Below, one piece after another: positions 32,535 to 42,015 of a stretch of 42,876 nt of DNA. How positions within the stretch are numbered: the first letter of the stretch is position 1; every line of letters begins with the position of its first letter. A model generated the notes under the pieces. The model was not told the DNA's origin. It ran no database searches and saw only the letters and a list, made by a program, of their open reading frames with translations. The position numbers and the translations under genes were made by a program. Location: NCBI RefSeq assembly GCF_000188195.1, contig NZ_GL830951.1:1-42876 (forward strand), read 5' to 3'. Origin of the DNA: Succinatimonas hippei YIT 12066 (GTDB taxonomy: Bacteria > Pseudomonadota > Gammaproteobacteria > Enterobacterales > Succinivibrionaceae).

Positions 32535-33713
32535 ATGACGGATCAAATGATAAGCGCCTTTTTAGCTTCATGTAAAGCAAACGGATCTTTGCGATCGGTT
32601 AACCCTCATCGTCAAAACGATATTTATATTGATTATAACGGTGAAAAGCTTATTAATTTATCGTCAAATGATTATTTAAATTTAGGTCATGATTTGACTA
32701 TACGCCAAGAATTTTTAGCATTCCTTTCAGCCTCAGATGCCCTTTTTTCATCAACTAGCTCAAGACTTTTAACCGGTACTTTTGCCGAGCATTCATTATT
32801 TGAAGAAAAAGCAAGCAAGTTATTTCATAAATCCTGTCTTATGTTCAATTCCGGTTTTGATGCCAACAGCGGTATTTTGCAGGTGTTGGGAGGGAAAGAA
32901 ACGTTGTTTCTTGCCGATAAGCTTATCCATGCTTCGATGATTGACGGTATAAAAGGATCCGGCGCTAAATTCATGCGTTTTGCTCATAACGATATTGAAC
33001 ATCTTGAGACTTTGATTGTTAAGTATCAAGAAAAATTTAAGGAAATTATTATCATAACTGAAGCCGTTTTCAGCATGGACGGAGACTTTGCACCTTTAAA
33101 TAAGCTTGTTTTACTTAAAGAAAAATATCCTTTAATCAAATTGTATGTGGATGAAGCTCATTCCTTCGGTGTATATGGTAAAAGCGGTTTGGGTTTATGC
33201 TGTAAACTCAATATATTAGATAAAGTTGATTATATTTTGTGTACTTTGGGAAAAGCTGCAGGCAGCTGCGGAGCTTTTTTCTTGTGCGACGCGATGACAA
33301 AAGAGTATTTGATGAATACGGTACGGCCTTTTATTTTTACGACCTCATTGCCTCCCGTTAATGCGCTGCATGCATCGTTTATGCTCAATAAGCTTAACGA
33401 AGCAGAGAAAAGACGGGAATCTCTTGAAAAGGCAGCCGGACAAGTGAGAAGTTGTCTTAAAGATCTGGGGTTTAATGTAATAAGCTCAAGTCAGATAATT
33501 CCAATTGTCGTCAATACTAATGAAGCTGCTGTCAAAGGTTCCGAGTTTTTTAAAGAGCACGGTTTTTTCGTTCTTCCCATTCGTCATCCTACCGTACCTG
33601 TAGGACAGGCACGATTACGTCTTTCATTAAGTGCCGGTATGGATGAAACGGTTATTGAAAAACTTTGCGCAGTAATAGAAAAATTTAAAGACTTTTTAGA
33701 GAAGGACAAATGA
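32535..33713 (+). CDS. bioF: 8-amino-7-oxononanoate synthase
   Basis: The 392-residue PLP enzyme joins pimeloyl-ACP and alanine to form KAPA. Motifs include SSNDYLNLGHD, SSTSSRLLTGTFAEHSLFE, MFNSGFDANSG, VDEAHSFGVYG and the PLP lysine in CTLGKAAGSCGAFF. It heads the rightward arm bioF-bioG-bioC-bioD and overlaps bioG by four bases (ATGA). The only ribosome-binding match, AAAGG, is rather distant from the ATG. Confidence 0.96.
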   Translation: MTDQMISAFLASCKANGSLRSVNPHRQNDIYIDYNGEKLINLSSNDYLNLGHDLTIRQEFLAFLSASDALFSSTSSRLLTGTFAEHSLFEEKASKLFHKSCLMFNSGFDANSGILQVLGGKETLFLADKLIHASMIDGIKGSGAKFMRFAHNDIEHLETLIVKYQEKFKEIIIITEAVFSMDGDFAPLNKLVLLKEKYPLIKLYVDEAHSFGVYGKSGLGLCCKLNILDKVDYILCTLGKAAGSCGAFFLCDAMTKEYLMNTVRPFIFTTSLPPVNALHASFMLNKLNEAEKRRESLEKAAGQVRSCLKDLGFNVISSSQIIPIVVNTNEAAVKGSEFFKEHGFFVLPIRHPTVPVGQARLRLSLSAGMDETVIEKLCAVIEKFKDFLEKDK

Positions 33714-34354
33714 AAACAAGACTTTTAAAAGGTACGGCTCAAGATACGCTTAAAGTGGTATTTCTGGGGTTCGGTCAGGATTTAACTCCGTTTTTTTCAT
33801 TAAAACTAAGCTCAGATACTCTTTTTGTTTATGACTATGAAGATGACAGCGCTGATTTTGGTGTTATTTACAAATATGAAAAATATGATGTGATTGCATG
33901 GTCGCTTGGCGTAATGATGGCGGATATTTTTGTAAGCAAGACGGAGAGAAAGCCGCGGAAAATGATTGCAATAAACGGTACTCCATTTGGCGTCAACAGT
34001 GAAAAAGGAGTAGATTCTGCACTTTATCAAGCTACTTTGGCTAATTTAAGCGAGGACAATATGATGCGATTTTATCGCAGAATGTGCGGACGCGGACAAG
34101 AGTTTATTGCTTTTTCTAAAGTTAAGCCGCTACGTTCTATTGATTCATTTAAAAATGAACTTATTTTTTTAGCCGGTAAGTCGGCATCGCATTGCCCCGG
34201 TGAAAACATTTGGGATGAGGCTTTTATCGGACTTAAAGATGCTATTATTGCGCCTTTAAATCAAGAGCGCGGGTGGCGGGATCTTGCTTTAAACGTTGTC
34301 AAGCTTGATGTGTCCCACTATAGTGCTCAATTTTTTAAAGAAAAATTGGAATGA
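33710..34354 (+). CDS. bioG: Pimeloyl-ACP methyl ester esterase BioG
   Basis: The 214-residue protein resembles BioG (DUF452), the alternative to BioH that removes the methyl ester from pimeloyl-ACP to stop chain growth. The family hallmark FLGFGQDLTPF near the N-terminus, VYDYEDDS, and the nucleophile serine in VIAWSLGVMMAD are present, as is AINGTPFGV. It sits between bioF and bioC with 4-bp overlaps on both sides, the usual BioG position. Confidence 0.93.
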   Translation: MKTRLLKGTAQDTLKVVFLGFGQDLTPFFSLKLSSDTLFVYDYEDDSADFGVIYKYEKYDVIAWSLGVMMADIFVSKTERKPRKMIAINGTPFGVNSEKGVDSALYQATLANLSEDNMMRFYRRMCGRGQEFIAFSKVKPLRSIDSFKNELIFLAGKSASHCPGENIWDEAFIGLKDAIIAPLNQERGWRDLALNVVKLDVSHYSAQFFKEKLE

Positions 34355-35115
34355 ATAAAAATTTAATTAAAACCCGTTTTTCTAAGGCGGCTTTGAGTTA
34401 TGAAAATGCCGCTTTTAAGCAAAAGCTTATGGCAGAGGATTTAATTGGGTTAATTGATCCGAAGTTATGTGCAAATAAGGTTTATGAAATAGGCTGCGGT
34501 ACCGGATTTTTAAGTGAACTTTTACTTAATAAACTTGATATTAAGACGCTTTATATAAATGACATCAGCTCTTTGATGCTAAATTATTGTGAAGATAAGT
34601 TACTACATTTAAAAGAAAATATTCCTGAAATTTTTTTTATTGAAGGTGATGCGACATGTTTGTCTCTTAAGCAGTCATGCGATTTAATCGTAAGCAACGC
34701 GGTCTTTCAGTGGTTTGTTGATTTTAAAAAGGCGCTTTTGCATATAAAAACCAATTTAAAGCAGGGCGGAACGTTGTGTTTTTCAACTTTTTTAAGCGGT
34801 ACCTGTGTTGAACTTGAGTCTTTAGGACTGCCATGCATTAAATATTTAACCGAACAAGAACTTTTAAGCATTTTAGAGGAATGCGGCTTTGAGATAGATA
34901 TTTTTGAGTTGCAAAAACAAAGTCTAATCTTTGAAAATCCGTATAAACTTTTAAAGTTTTTTAAAGAAACCGGAACTAATTCGCTTATTTCTCACCAATG
35001 GACTCCTGGGATCCTGAAAAGATTTATGTGGGAATATGAAGCAAAATTTAAAGTACCAAACGGGGTAAATTTAAGCTGGATCCCGTGTTATGTTAAAGCT
35101 CGTTTAAGGAATTAA
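34351..35115 (+). CDS. bioC: Malonyl-ACP O-methyltransferase BioC
   Basis: The 254-residue class I SAM methyltransferase masks malonyl-ACP as its methyl ester so that fatty acid synthesis can build pimelate. Motif I is VYEIGCGTGFLSELLL, an acidic residue follows in LYINDISSLML, and motif DLIVSNAVFQWFVD is characteristic of BioC. FSTFLSGTCVEL is the later strand. It overlaps bioG by four bases and is followed by bioD after two bases. Confidence 0.95.
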   Translation: MNKNLIKTRFSKAALSYENAAFKQKLMAEDLIGLIDPKLCANKVYEIGCGTGFLSELLLNKLDIKTLYINDISSLMLNYCEDKLLHLKENIPEIFFIEGDATCLSLKQSCDLIVSNAVFQWFVDFKKALLHIKTNLKQGGTLCFSTFLSGTCVELESLGLPCIKYLTEQELLSILEECGFEIDIFELQKQSLIFENPYKLLKFFKETGTNSLISHQWTPGILKRFMWEYEAKFKVPNGVNLSWIPCYVKARLRN

Positions 35116-35117
35116 AA

Positions 35118-35801
35118 ATGAAAGCTGTTTTTGTGACCGGTACCGATACCGATATCGGTAAAACCTATGTAAGCGCATTAATATGCAAGTCATTAGTTAA
35201 GCAAAATTTAAATGTCGGATATTACAAAGCGGCAATAAGCGGAGAAGACAACATTAAAAACTCTGATGCAGGTTATGTGAAAGATGTCGCGGGACTTAAA
35301 CAGAGCTATGAAAGCTTATTGTCATATTTGTATCAGGATCCGTTGTCTCCTCATTTGGCTGCACGCATTGAGCAAAGATTCGTCGATCTTAAAAAGGTAA
35401 GTGAAGATTTTCATCAAGTAGCAGCGCTTCATGATTATGTTTTAATGGAAGGATCCGGTGGTATCGTTTGTCCTATTGTCTATGAAAAAGACAAGAAAAT
35501 TTTGCTTGAGGACATCGTTAAGCTTTTATGTCTGCCTGTTGTCATTGTTGCCGATGCCGGTCTTGGTACTATAAATCAGACGACGCTTTGCTGTCATTAT
35601 TTAAAATCTAAGAGTATCGCAATTAACGGCATAATCCTTAACAATTTTGATAAAAATAAAACGATGCATCAGGATAATCTAGCGATGATTGAAGATATTA
35701 ATAAAGTTAAAGTCATTGCAACCGTTGCAAGTCAAGCTGCAGAGCTTTCTATGAGAGTAGGCTCATTGTCTGATGCTTTTTCTTTAATTACTAAATTTTA
35801 A
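35118..35801 (+). CDS. bioD: Dethiobiotin synthetase
   Basis: The 227-residue ATP-dependent carboxylase closes the ureido ring of dethiobiotin. The P-loop is GTDTDIGKT at 7-15, YYKAAISGE holds the conserved lysine, and LMEGSGGIVCPI gives the Walker B-like region. Last gene of the rightward bio operon. No terminator is obvious before tyrS; 212 bp separate its stop from the tyrS start. Confidence 0.95.
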   Translation: MKAVFVTGTDTDIGKTYVSALICKSLVKQNLNVGYYKAAISGEDNIKNSDAGYVKDVAGLKQSYESLLSYLYQDPLSPHLAARIEQRFVDLKKVSEDFHQVAALHDYVLMEGSGGIVCPIVYEKDKKILLEDIVKLLCLPVVIVADAGLGTINQTTLCCHYLKSKSIAINGIILNNFDKNKTMHQDNLAMIEDINKVKVIATVASQAAELSMRVGSLSDAFSLITKF

Positions 35802-36013
35802 AAAATGATATATTGATTTGATAGTTATATATACATGCTATAACAAGAGTTTCGTTAAGGCTTGAAAGCATCTTGTCCGAAATCTTAGGCAAACTTTAAT
35901 TTTACTGTGTATTAAAAGCGGGGGTTTGCGTAAAAACCTTTGTTTTACTGCAAATGACCGTTAAATCGTTTAGAATAGTCTGCATTTTAAAGAATTATTT
36001 TTTAGGAGAGTCA

Positions 36014-37201
36014 ATGGTAGACGTACAAACAGCGCTTGACGAGATTTGCCGCGGCGCAGAAGAAATTATCCCGATTGAAGAGTTAAAGAAGAAACTGGAA
36101 AGCGGTCGTAAGTTAATTGTAAAACTCGGAATGGATCCTACCGCTCCTGATATTCATTTAGGCCACACCGTTATTTTAAATAAATTGCGTACCTTTCAGG
36201 AGCTCGGCCACCAGGTCGTTTTGATTATCGGTGATTTTACTGCATCGGTAGGAGATCCTTCAGGTAAAAACACCACTCGTCCGCAGCTTTCACGCGAGAA
36301 GATTTTAGAAAATGCCAAAACTTATGCCGAACAGGCATTTAAAATTTTGGATAAAGACAAGACCATTATCCGTTATAACAGCGAGTGGCTCGGTAAACTC
36401 GGGGCTGAGGGCACAATCCGCCTTGCCTCAAAGCTTACCGTTGCAAGAATGCTTGAGCGCGACGATTTTACCAAGCGTTATCAGAGCGGACAGCCAATTG
36501 CCATCCATGAGTTCTTATATCCTTTGTTCCAAGGATATGACAGTGTGTGCTTGAAAGCCGACATTGAGCTTGGCGGTACCGATCAGAAATTCAACCTTTT
36601 AATGGGTCGTGAGTTGCAAAAAGACGCCGGTCAGGAGCCGCAATGCGTATTAATGATGCCGCTTTTGGTAGGTCTTGACGGCGTTAAGAAGATGTCAAAG
36701 TCTGCCGGCAACTATATCGGTGTTCATGACGCTCCTAATGATATGTTCGGTAAGATCATGTCTTTAAGCGACGATTTGATGTGGACTTATTTCGATTTAT
36801 TGTCTTTCCGTCCTTTAAAGGAAATTGCCGAGCTTAAAGCTAATTGTGCATCAGGGCAGATGAACCCGCGTGATGCCAAGATGGAACTCGGTCGTGAAAT
36901 CGTAGCCCGTTATCACGGTAAGGAAGAAGGAGATAAAGCAGTAGAGTCTTTTATCAATCAGTTTGCCAAAGGGGCTGTCCCTGATGAAATGCCGGAGCTT
37001 ACTTTAGATAATGCTCCTCTTCCTACTTTGCTGAAAAACTCACAACTTTGCGCTTCAACTTCAGAGGCTATGCGCATGATTAAGCAAAATGCGGTTAAAA
37101 TTGACGGTAAGGTAATTGCTGATAAAGATGAGGCAATTGCTAACGGCACTTATGTTTTCCAAGTCGGCAAACGTCGTTTTGCGCGTATTACTTTAAAGTA
37201 A
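36014..37201 (+). CDS. tyrS: Tyrosyl-tRNA synthetase
   Basis: The 395-residue class I synthetase charges tRNA-Tyr. It has the HIGH signature as HLGHT (in [13 protein letters not shown]), the KMSKS loop as [12 protein letters not shown], and a C-terminal S4 RNA-binding domain ([19 protein letters not shown]). Length and motif form match the TyrZ-like branch. TTTAGGAGAGTCA precedes the ATG at 36014. rpiA follows after 10 bases, so the two share a transcript. Confidence 0.96.
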   Translation: MVDVQTALDEICRGAEEIIPIEELKKKLESGRKLIVKLGMDPTAPDIHLGHTVILNKLRTFQELGHQVVLIIGDFTASVGDPSGKNTTRPQLSREKILENAKTYAEQAFKILDKDKTIIRYNSEWLGKLGAEGTIRLASKLTVARMLERDDFTKRYQSGQPIAIHEFLYPLFQGYDSVCLKADIELGGTDQKFNLLMGRELQKDAGQEPQCVLMMPLLVGLDGVKKMSKSAGNYIGVHDAPNDMFGKIMSLSDDLMWTYFDLLSFRPLKEIAELKANCASGQMNPRDAKMELGREIVARYHGKEEGDKAVESFINQFAKGAVPDEMPELTLDNAPLPTLLKNSQLCASTSEAMRMIKQNAVKIDGKVIADKDEAIANGTYVFQVGKRRFARITLK

Positions 37202-37211
37202 GGAGCATCTC

Positions 37212-37874
37212 ATGACTCAGGATGAGTTAAAGGTAATGGTTGCGGAGGAGGCGCTTAAATATATTCCCAAAGACGGAATATTAGGCGTAGGGTCGGGATC
37301 TACCGTAGTCAAATTTATTGAAGCAATCGATCGTTTTAAGATTAAAGTTGATGCGGCGGTAAGCAGTTCCAATAAGACCACCAAGATGCTTCAGGATATC
37401 GGTATTCGCGTACTCGATCCTAATGATGTAGAGCCTTATGGCGTGTATATTGACGGCGCCGATGAAGTTAATCCTGCTTTTGACATGATCAAAGGCGGCG
37501 GAGCTTGCCTTACGCGTGAGAAGATCTTAGCTTCAATGGCAGAGAAGTTTATTTGTATCGTCGATAAGTCCAAATTGGTGCCGACTTTAGGTAAATTCCC
37601 GTTACCGGTTGAAGTTATTCCTATGGGGCGAGAGCAAGTTGCGCGTTCTTTAAGAGCTTTAGGCGGAAATCCTATTTTGCGTCAGGGCTGCATTACTGAT
37701 AACGGCTGTGAGATCCTTGATGTTCATGACTTCATGATTGAAGATCCGTTAGCGATGGAGGCCAAGATTAACGCAATTCCTGGTGTAGTTACCGTAGGAC
37801 TTTTTGCCAAGCGCGGTGCCGATATGGTGCTTTACGCCACAGAGGAAGGCGTTTCAGTAAAAGTTCGTCCGTAA
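37212..37874 (+). CDS. rpiA: Ribose-5-phosphate isomerase A
   Basis: The 220-residue enzyme interconverts ribose 5-phosphate and ribulose 5-phosphate in the pentose phosphate pathway. Family motifs [40 protein letters not shown] and the later [10 protein letters not shown] are intact. AAGGAG overlapping the tyrS stop is its ribosome binding site. A strong terminator follows. Confidence 0.97.
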   Translation: MTQDELKVMVAEEALKYIPKDGILGVGSGSTVVKFIEAIDRFKIKVDAAVSSSNKTTKMLQDIGIRVLDPNDVEPYGVYIDGADEVNPAFDMIKGGGACLTREKILASMAEKFICIVDKSKLVPTLGKFPLPVEVIPMGREQVARSLRALGGNPILRQGCITDNGCEILDVHDFMIEDPLAMEAKINAIPGVVTVGLFAKRGADMVLYATEEGVSVKVRP

Positions 37875-37896
37875 TAAAAATAAATCAAAGTTAAAT

Positions 37897-37928
37897 AGCC
37901 CGTAGAAAATTATTCTTCGGGCTTTTTG
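37897..37928 (+). terminator. Terminator of tyrS-rpiA
   Basis: AGCCCGTAGAA (37897-37907) pairs with TTCTTCGGGCT (37913-37923), one mismatch, followed by TTTTT. It lies 22 bp after rpiA and may also work in reverse for the convergent acetyltransferase gene, although the T-run on that side is weaker. Confidence 0.85.
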
Positions 37929-37948
37929 CTTTTAATCGGCAAAGATTT

Positions 37949-38392
37949 TCAGGCTTTTTTTAAGTGTAAAATGGGAAAAGCTTTTCTCTGCGGATCGAAT
38001 TCGTCTCGTCCTATAATTTCATAGCCTTTATTTAAGTAAAAATTAAGTCCCTGTTGATTTTCTTCATTCACGTCAACACGTCCGATGCCTTTTTTAGTGT
38101 AGGCAAACTCAAGAAGTGCACTGCCGTAGCCTTTTCCTTGCTGAGCAGGATGCACAAAAAGCATTTCTACCATATGATCACTTAAACCTAAAAAAGCGGC
38201 AATTTTGTTGTATTCATCATGGATAACAAATAGTTTGACGGCTTTAAAGTATTGATTGCAAATTAACGGCTTGAAAAAAGCAATGTCTTTTTCACTTAAG
38301 AAAAAGTGAGAGCTGCGTACGGCCTTGTCCCATATTTCGATTAATTCGCTTATAGTTTTGTCATCAAGTAAGGTACACGGTTTTATCTGCAT
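37949..38392 (-). CDS. GNAT acetyltransferase, YjaB-like
   Basis: The 147-residue protein resembles E. coli YjaB along its length: ELIEIWDKAVRSSHFFLSEKD, HMVEMLFVHPAQQGKGYGSALLEFA (acetyl-CoA loop QGKGYG), VNEENQQGLNFYLNKGYEIIGRDEFD, and a conserved C-terminal LHLKK. YjaB has been described as a protein lysine acetyltransferase; the target here is unknown. It starts 11 bases from the upstream PHP gene stop, probably in one transcript, with only a weak ribosome binding site. Confidence 0.88.
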   Translation of the reverse strand: MQIKPCTLLDDKTISELIEIWDKAVRSSHFFLSEKDIAFFKPLICNQYFKAVKLFVIHDEYNKIAAFLGLSDHMVEMLFVHPAQQGKGYGSALLEFAYTKKGIGRVDVNEENQQGLNFYLNKGYEIIGRDEFDPQRKAFPILHLKKA

Positions 38393-38403
38393 GAAAAGTT
38401 ACT

Positions 38404-39291
38404 CTAAAGTAAGGATATAAGCTGTTTTTCCATTTCTTCCGCGGTTAAAGTGCAATGATGCTGACCTAAACGTATCGCCGGTTTTATTTTGCCGTGATAA
38501 TCACTGCCGCAGGTGGTGAAAAGATGATTTTGTTTTACGATATCAAAAATATACGCAGCTTGTTCTTTGGTATGGTAACTGCTGAAAGCTTCAATTCCGT
38601 CTATTCCTGCTTTTATGATATCAGTAAGAAGCTGCATCTTGCCTTTAAGGTTGACGCAGGGATGGGCTAAAACTGCATAGCCGTGAGTTTGATGAATGAT
38701 ATCTATGATATTAGTCATGTCGGGATATGAAGCTTTAACAAAGCAGGATCTTCCTTGTGCAAAAAAATCCCAATAAAAATTGGCAAGCGGATTATCGCTG
38801 CGCTCCCCTCCTGATCTGAACGGCTTTAATAAAGGATGATCTTTATAATCCGGGTGATTTAAGACAATTTCAGCAAACATTTCACCGGTCCATGTTTCAG
38901 GCCAGAAACTGTGTTTTGAAAGAGCATGAAGATCGTCTTCTTTTATATTAAAGCCAAGCTCGCGGATTTTTTGAAGTCGTGAATACGAGATTGTCTGTCC
39001 TTGAGTACGGATATTGTTTTCTATCTCTTTGTAGACTGCATCATTAAAATTAATACCTAAACCTAATACATGAAAATTAGTATTTTTAAAAGTGCAGTCA
39101 ATTTCTATTCCGGGAATATAGTCAATATTATGTTCTAATGCAGATTTCTTAGCTTCACCTGTTGCGGCTACGGTATTGTGATCGGTTATTGCCATGACGT
39201 TGATGCCGCTTTTAACGCATTGCCTGACAAGATCTGTAGGTGAATATTCACCGTCATTGCTGTATAAGCTGTGAATATGTAAATCAAACAT
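38404..39291 (-). CDS. PHP-domain phosphoesterase
   Basis: The 295-residue protein shows the PHP metal motifs in order: FDLHIHSLYSNDGE, AITDHNTV, GIEIDC, VLAHPC and CGSDYHG. The layout resembles RNase AM/TrpH-like 3',5'-bisphosphate or 5'-exonuclease proteins, but it carries an insert at about 110-190 (including FWPETWTGEMFAE) that TrpH does not show clearly, so the substrate is left open. The ATG at 39291 is the family start; an upstream TTG at 39300 adds three residues. There is no strong ribosome binding site. Confidence 0.85.
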   Translation of the reverse strand: MFDLHIHSLYSNDGEYSPTDLVRQCVKSGINVMAITDHNTVAATGEAKKSALEHNIDYIPGIEIDCTFKNTNFHVLGLGINFNDAVYKEIENNIRTQGQTISYSRLQKIRELGFNIKEDDLHALSKHSFWPETWTGEMFAEIVLNHPDYKDHPLLKPFRSGGERSDNPLANFYWDFFAQGRSCFVKASYPDMTNIIDIIHQTHGYAVLAHPCVNLKGKMQLLTDIIKAGIDGIEAFSSYHTKEQAAYIFDIVKQNHLFTTCGSDYHGKIKPAIRLGQHHCTLTAEEMEKQLISLL

Positions 39292-39450
39292 AATGGACAA
39301 GAGAAAAGAAAAAATAAAAGAATATTGTAACGTTGTTGCAATATTTTATCGCGCAGTCTGTGTGTTTTTTGAAGTCGTGTAACTCTTTTTTACAAAGCGA
39401 ACTTTACTATTAATGCACGATAAAAATAATAAAATCAAAAGGTAAGAATA

Positions 39451-40605
39451 ATGATAAAGACAAATGATTCTAGCAACAAAGAAGAAAAATCGGTAAAAGA
39501 GACTTTATTTACACGTAATTATCTTTTAATGATTTTAACTAACGGTTTTTTGTTCTTCGGTTTCCAATTTTACCCATCAGGTTTGCCTCCGTTTTTAAAG
39601 TCTTTGGGAGCAGATGATTTTATTTTGGGCTTGGCTACTGCTTTGATTTCAGTTCCTGCTATTGTTTCACGGCTTATTGCCGGAAATCTTCTTGATCGCT
39701 TCGGTCGATTTAAGGTGTTGTCCTGCGGCTTGCTTTTAATGACGATCCTGGCTTATTTTTTAGGTGTATTTCAGACGATTTTTATGATTTTGGTGATAAG
39801 AACGCTTCATGGAATTGCCTGGGGTGTTGCTGCGACCGGATCTGTAACGGCTGTAACTGATTTTATTCCCCGTTCACGTCTCGGTGAAGGAATGGGGTAT
39901 TTTTCGCTGTCCTGTTCACTTGCTATGGCGATAGCGCCGGCTTTGGCTTTAAGTCTGCCGTTTGAATGGATGTTTCGTTTAGGGACATTGTTTTTTGCCG
40001 GGGCTTTTATCATTTGTCTTTTGGTTAAATATAAAAAGATTGAGGTTAATCCCCATAAAAAGCGTACGCTTATTGAAAAACGTTCTTTAATGCCGTCTTT
40101 TATTGTTCTGTGCTCAAATGCCTCCTATGGCGCGATTGTAACTTTTGTAGCCTTATTCGGACAGGAGCACGGGGTTTCGCATGTGGGATTGTTTTTTGCT
40201 TTTTTCGCGGCAGCTTTAATGTTCAGTCGTCCGTATATAGGTAAACTTGCAGACAGAATAGGCTGTAAAGCGGTTATCGGTCCAGGAATAATCGCTTTGT
40301 CTTTATCTTTGGTTTTACTGTCGTTCTCTTTTAATACTGTAACTTTTTTAATTTGCGGCGTGTTGTACGGTTTGGCACAAGGTGCTGTGATGGCGGCGAC
40401 TCAGACTTTGGCTGTTTTACGTGCTCCAAGTGATCGCGTTGGGGCTGCAAATGCTACATATTCAAGTTGTTTTGATTTAGGACTTGGACTTGGCGCGCTG
40501 TTGTTTGGATTTGTTGCAGAGTTTACAGGATACGGCATGATGTTTTTGATTTGCGGATTATCGCAGGTAATTCCTTATGTAATTTTAAAGCTCGATAAAA
40601 AATAG
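39451..40605 (+). CDS. MFS transporter
   Basis: The 384-residue protein has about 12 membrane helices in two halves. The first half carries the loop 2-3 motif GNLLDRFGRFKVL, the second half its echo GKLADRIGCKAVIG, and TLHGIAWGVAATGSVTAV lies in helix 4-5. The substrate is unknown. A hydrophilic N-terminal tail (NDSSNKEEKSVKETL) precedes the first helix. AAAGGTAAGAATA precedes the ATG. It stands alone, and no regulator is adjacent. Confidence 0.9.
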   Translation: MIKTNDSSNKEEKSVKETLFTRNYLLMILTNGFLFFGFQFYPSGLPPFLKSLGADDFILGLATALISVPAIVSRLIAGNLLDRFGRFKVLSCGLLLMTILAYFLGVFQTIFMILVIRTLHGIAWGVAATGSVTAVTDFIPRSRLGEGMGYFSLSCSLAMAIAPALALSLPFEWMFRLGTLFFAGAFIICLLVKYKKIEVNPHKKRTLIEKRSLMPSFIVLCSNASYGAIVTFVALFGQEHGVSHVGLFFAFFAAALMFSRPYIGKLADRIGCKAVIGPGIIALSLSLVLLSFSFNTVTFLICGVLYGLAQGAVMAATQTLAVLRAPSDRVGAANATYSSCFDLGLGLGALLFGFVAEFTGYGMMFLICGLSQVIPYVILKLDKK

Positions 40606-40793
40606 AGTGGTGTAACTTTGCTTAGTTGGATGTTTTAGCAGTATTTTTTTAAGATTAGGTAACTTTTTAATTAAATATGCACTTATTAAGAGCAAATTTT
40701 ATAGAAACTTAAAGTTTGTATGGATTTAAATTTGGTCATCGGTAACAATCTTAAAGCTAAAAAAATCAACTATAAATTTTAAGGATAAATATA

Positions 40794-41918
40794 ATGGCAC
40801 ATGTTAATCCTCCTTATCGTGCCGACCATGTCGGATCTTTTTTGCGTTCTTCTAAAATTGTAAATGCGCGTCGTTTTTTCCAAGACAACAAGATCACTAG
40901 AGCAGAATTAACTCAAATTGAAGATGAGGAAATAGCTGCTTTGGTTAAGCTTGAAATCGATAACGGCTTAAAAGCCGTTACCGATGGTGAATTTCGTAGG
41001 GCTTTCTGGCATTTGGACTTTTTGGCAGCATTAAACGGTATTGAGCATATTAAAGCAAAAGCCTGGTCCGTAGAATTTGCTGAGCGTCAGCCTAAAGCTG
41101 AGACGATAAGAATTGTGGGTAAAATCGCTTTTTCAAACGAGCATCCTTTTTTGGAGGCCTTTTCTAAATTAAAGAATATAGCCGGCGAGCACCAAGTTAA
41201 ATTCACTATTCCATCGCCTTCAATGCTGCATTTGATTTGCTGTGTACGAGAAGCCAACTACGAGCCGATTGAGCTTTATAAAAATAATGAAGAAGCTCTA
41301 TTTGAGGATATTGCCAATGCCTGGTGCGATGCGGTAAAAGCTTTGTATGAACGCGGCTGCCGTTATTTGCAGCTTGATGATACTTCTTGGGGTGAGCTTT
41401 GTTCTCTTGAAAAACGCGAGAACTACGCAAAGCGCGGCATTGATCTTGATAAACTTGCTGAAAATTATGTAGCGGTTATCAATCGCATAATGCAGTCAAA
41501 ACCAGAGGATATGGTTATTTGCATGCATATTTGCCGCGGTAATTTCCGTTCTACATGGTTCTCTTCAGGCGGGTATGAGCCGATTGCCCCTGTCTTGTTT
41601 GGAAAATGTGCTGTGGACGGCTTTTTCCTTGAATATGATACCGATCGGGCCGGTGATTTTTCGCCTTTGCGCTTTATTAAAGATCAAACCGTAGTTTTAG
41701 GTTTGGTTTCTTCTAAGTTCGGACAGCTTGAAGATAAGGAAGTTGTTAAAAAGCGCATTATAGAAGCTTCTAAGTTCGTACCGCTTGATAGATTGTGTTT
41801 ATCTACTCAGTGCGGTTTCTCTTCAACTGAGGAAGGCAATATTTTAAGTCATGAAGAACAATGGGCTAAAATTCGACTTGTCTGCGAAATAGCTAAAGAA
41901 GTATGGGCTGATGCATAG
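40794..41918 (+). CDS. MetE C-terminal-domain-like methyltransferase
   Basis: The 374-residue protein corresponds to the cobalamin-independent methionine synthase catalytic barrel without the N-terminal half, as in YxjG/YxjH-type proteins. It has YRADHVGSFLRS, VTDGEFRRAFWHLDF, YLQLDDTSWGEL, and zinc-ligand candidates in CMHICRGN, FFLEYDTDRAG and LSTQCGFSS. The methyl donor and acceptor are unknown; homocysteine methylation from a donor other than folate is plausible. AAGGATAAATATA precedes the ATG. No SAM riboswitch or MetJ box is visible in the 188-bp leader. Confidence 0.9.
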   Translation: MAHVNPPYRADHVGSFLRSSKIVNARRFFQDNKITRAELTQIEDEEIAALVKLEIDNGLKAVTDGEFRRAFWHLDFLAALNGIEHIKAKAWSVEFAERQPKAETIRIVGKIAFSNEHPFLEAFSKLKNIAGEHQVKFTIPSPSMLHLICCVREANYEPIELYKNNEEALFEDIANAWCDAVKALYERGCRYLQLDDTSWGELCSLEKRENYAKRGIDLDKLAENYVAVINRIMQSKPEDMVICMHICRGNFRSTWFSSGGYEPIAPVLFGKCAVDGFFLEYDTDRAGDFSPLRFIKDQTVVLGLVSSKFGQLEDKEVVKKRIIEASKFVPLDRLCLSTQCGFSSTEEGNILSHEEQWAKIRLVCEIAKEVWADA

Positions 41919-41944
41919 CCTTTAGTATTGAGTTTAAGCGTTAA

Positions 41945-41975
41945 AAGGCCCGACTTTTGCCGGGCCTTGTTATAC
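41945..41975 (+). terminator. Terminator after the MetE-like gene
   Basis: AAGGCCCG (41945-41952) pairs with CGGGCCTT (41961-41968) around an eight-base loop. The tail TGTTATACCTT is only moderately T-rich. It separates the MetE-like gene from queC. Confidence 0.7.
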
Positions 41976-42015
41976 CTTGTAGTTATATATAAATTTTTAG
42001 AAGGGATAGCATTAA

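Noticed and set aside
40606-40793. SAM riboswitch or MetJ site before the MetE-like gene
   Set aside because: No conserved riboswitch core or AGACGTCT-type repeats can be found in the leader.
41969-42015. preQ1 riboswitch before queC
   Set aside because: The leader after the preceding terminator is under 50 nt and lacks the C-rich loop and A-rich tail of the known classes.
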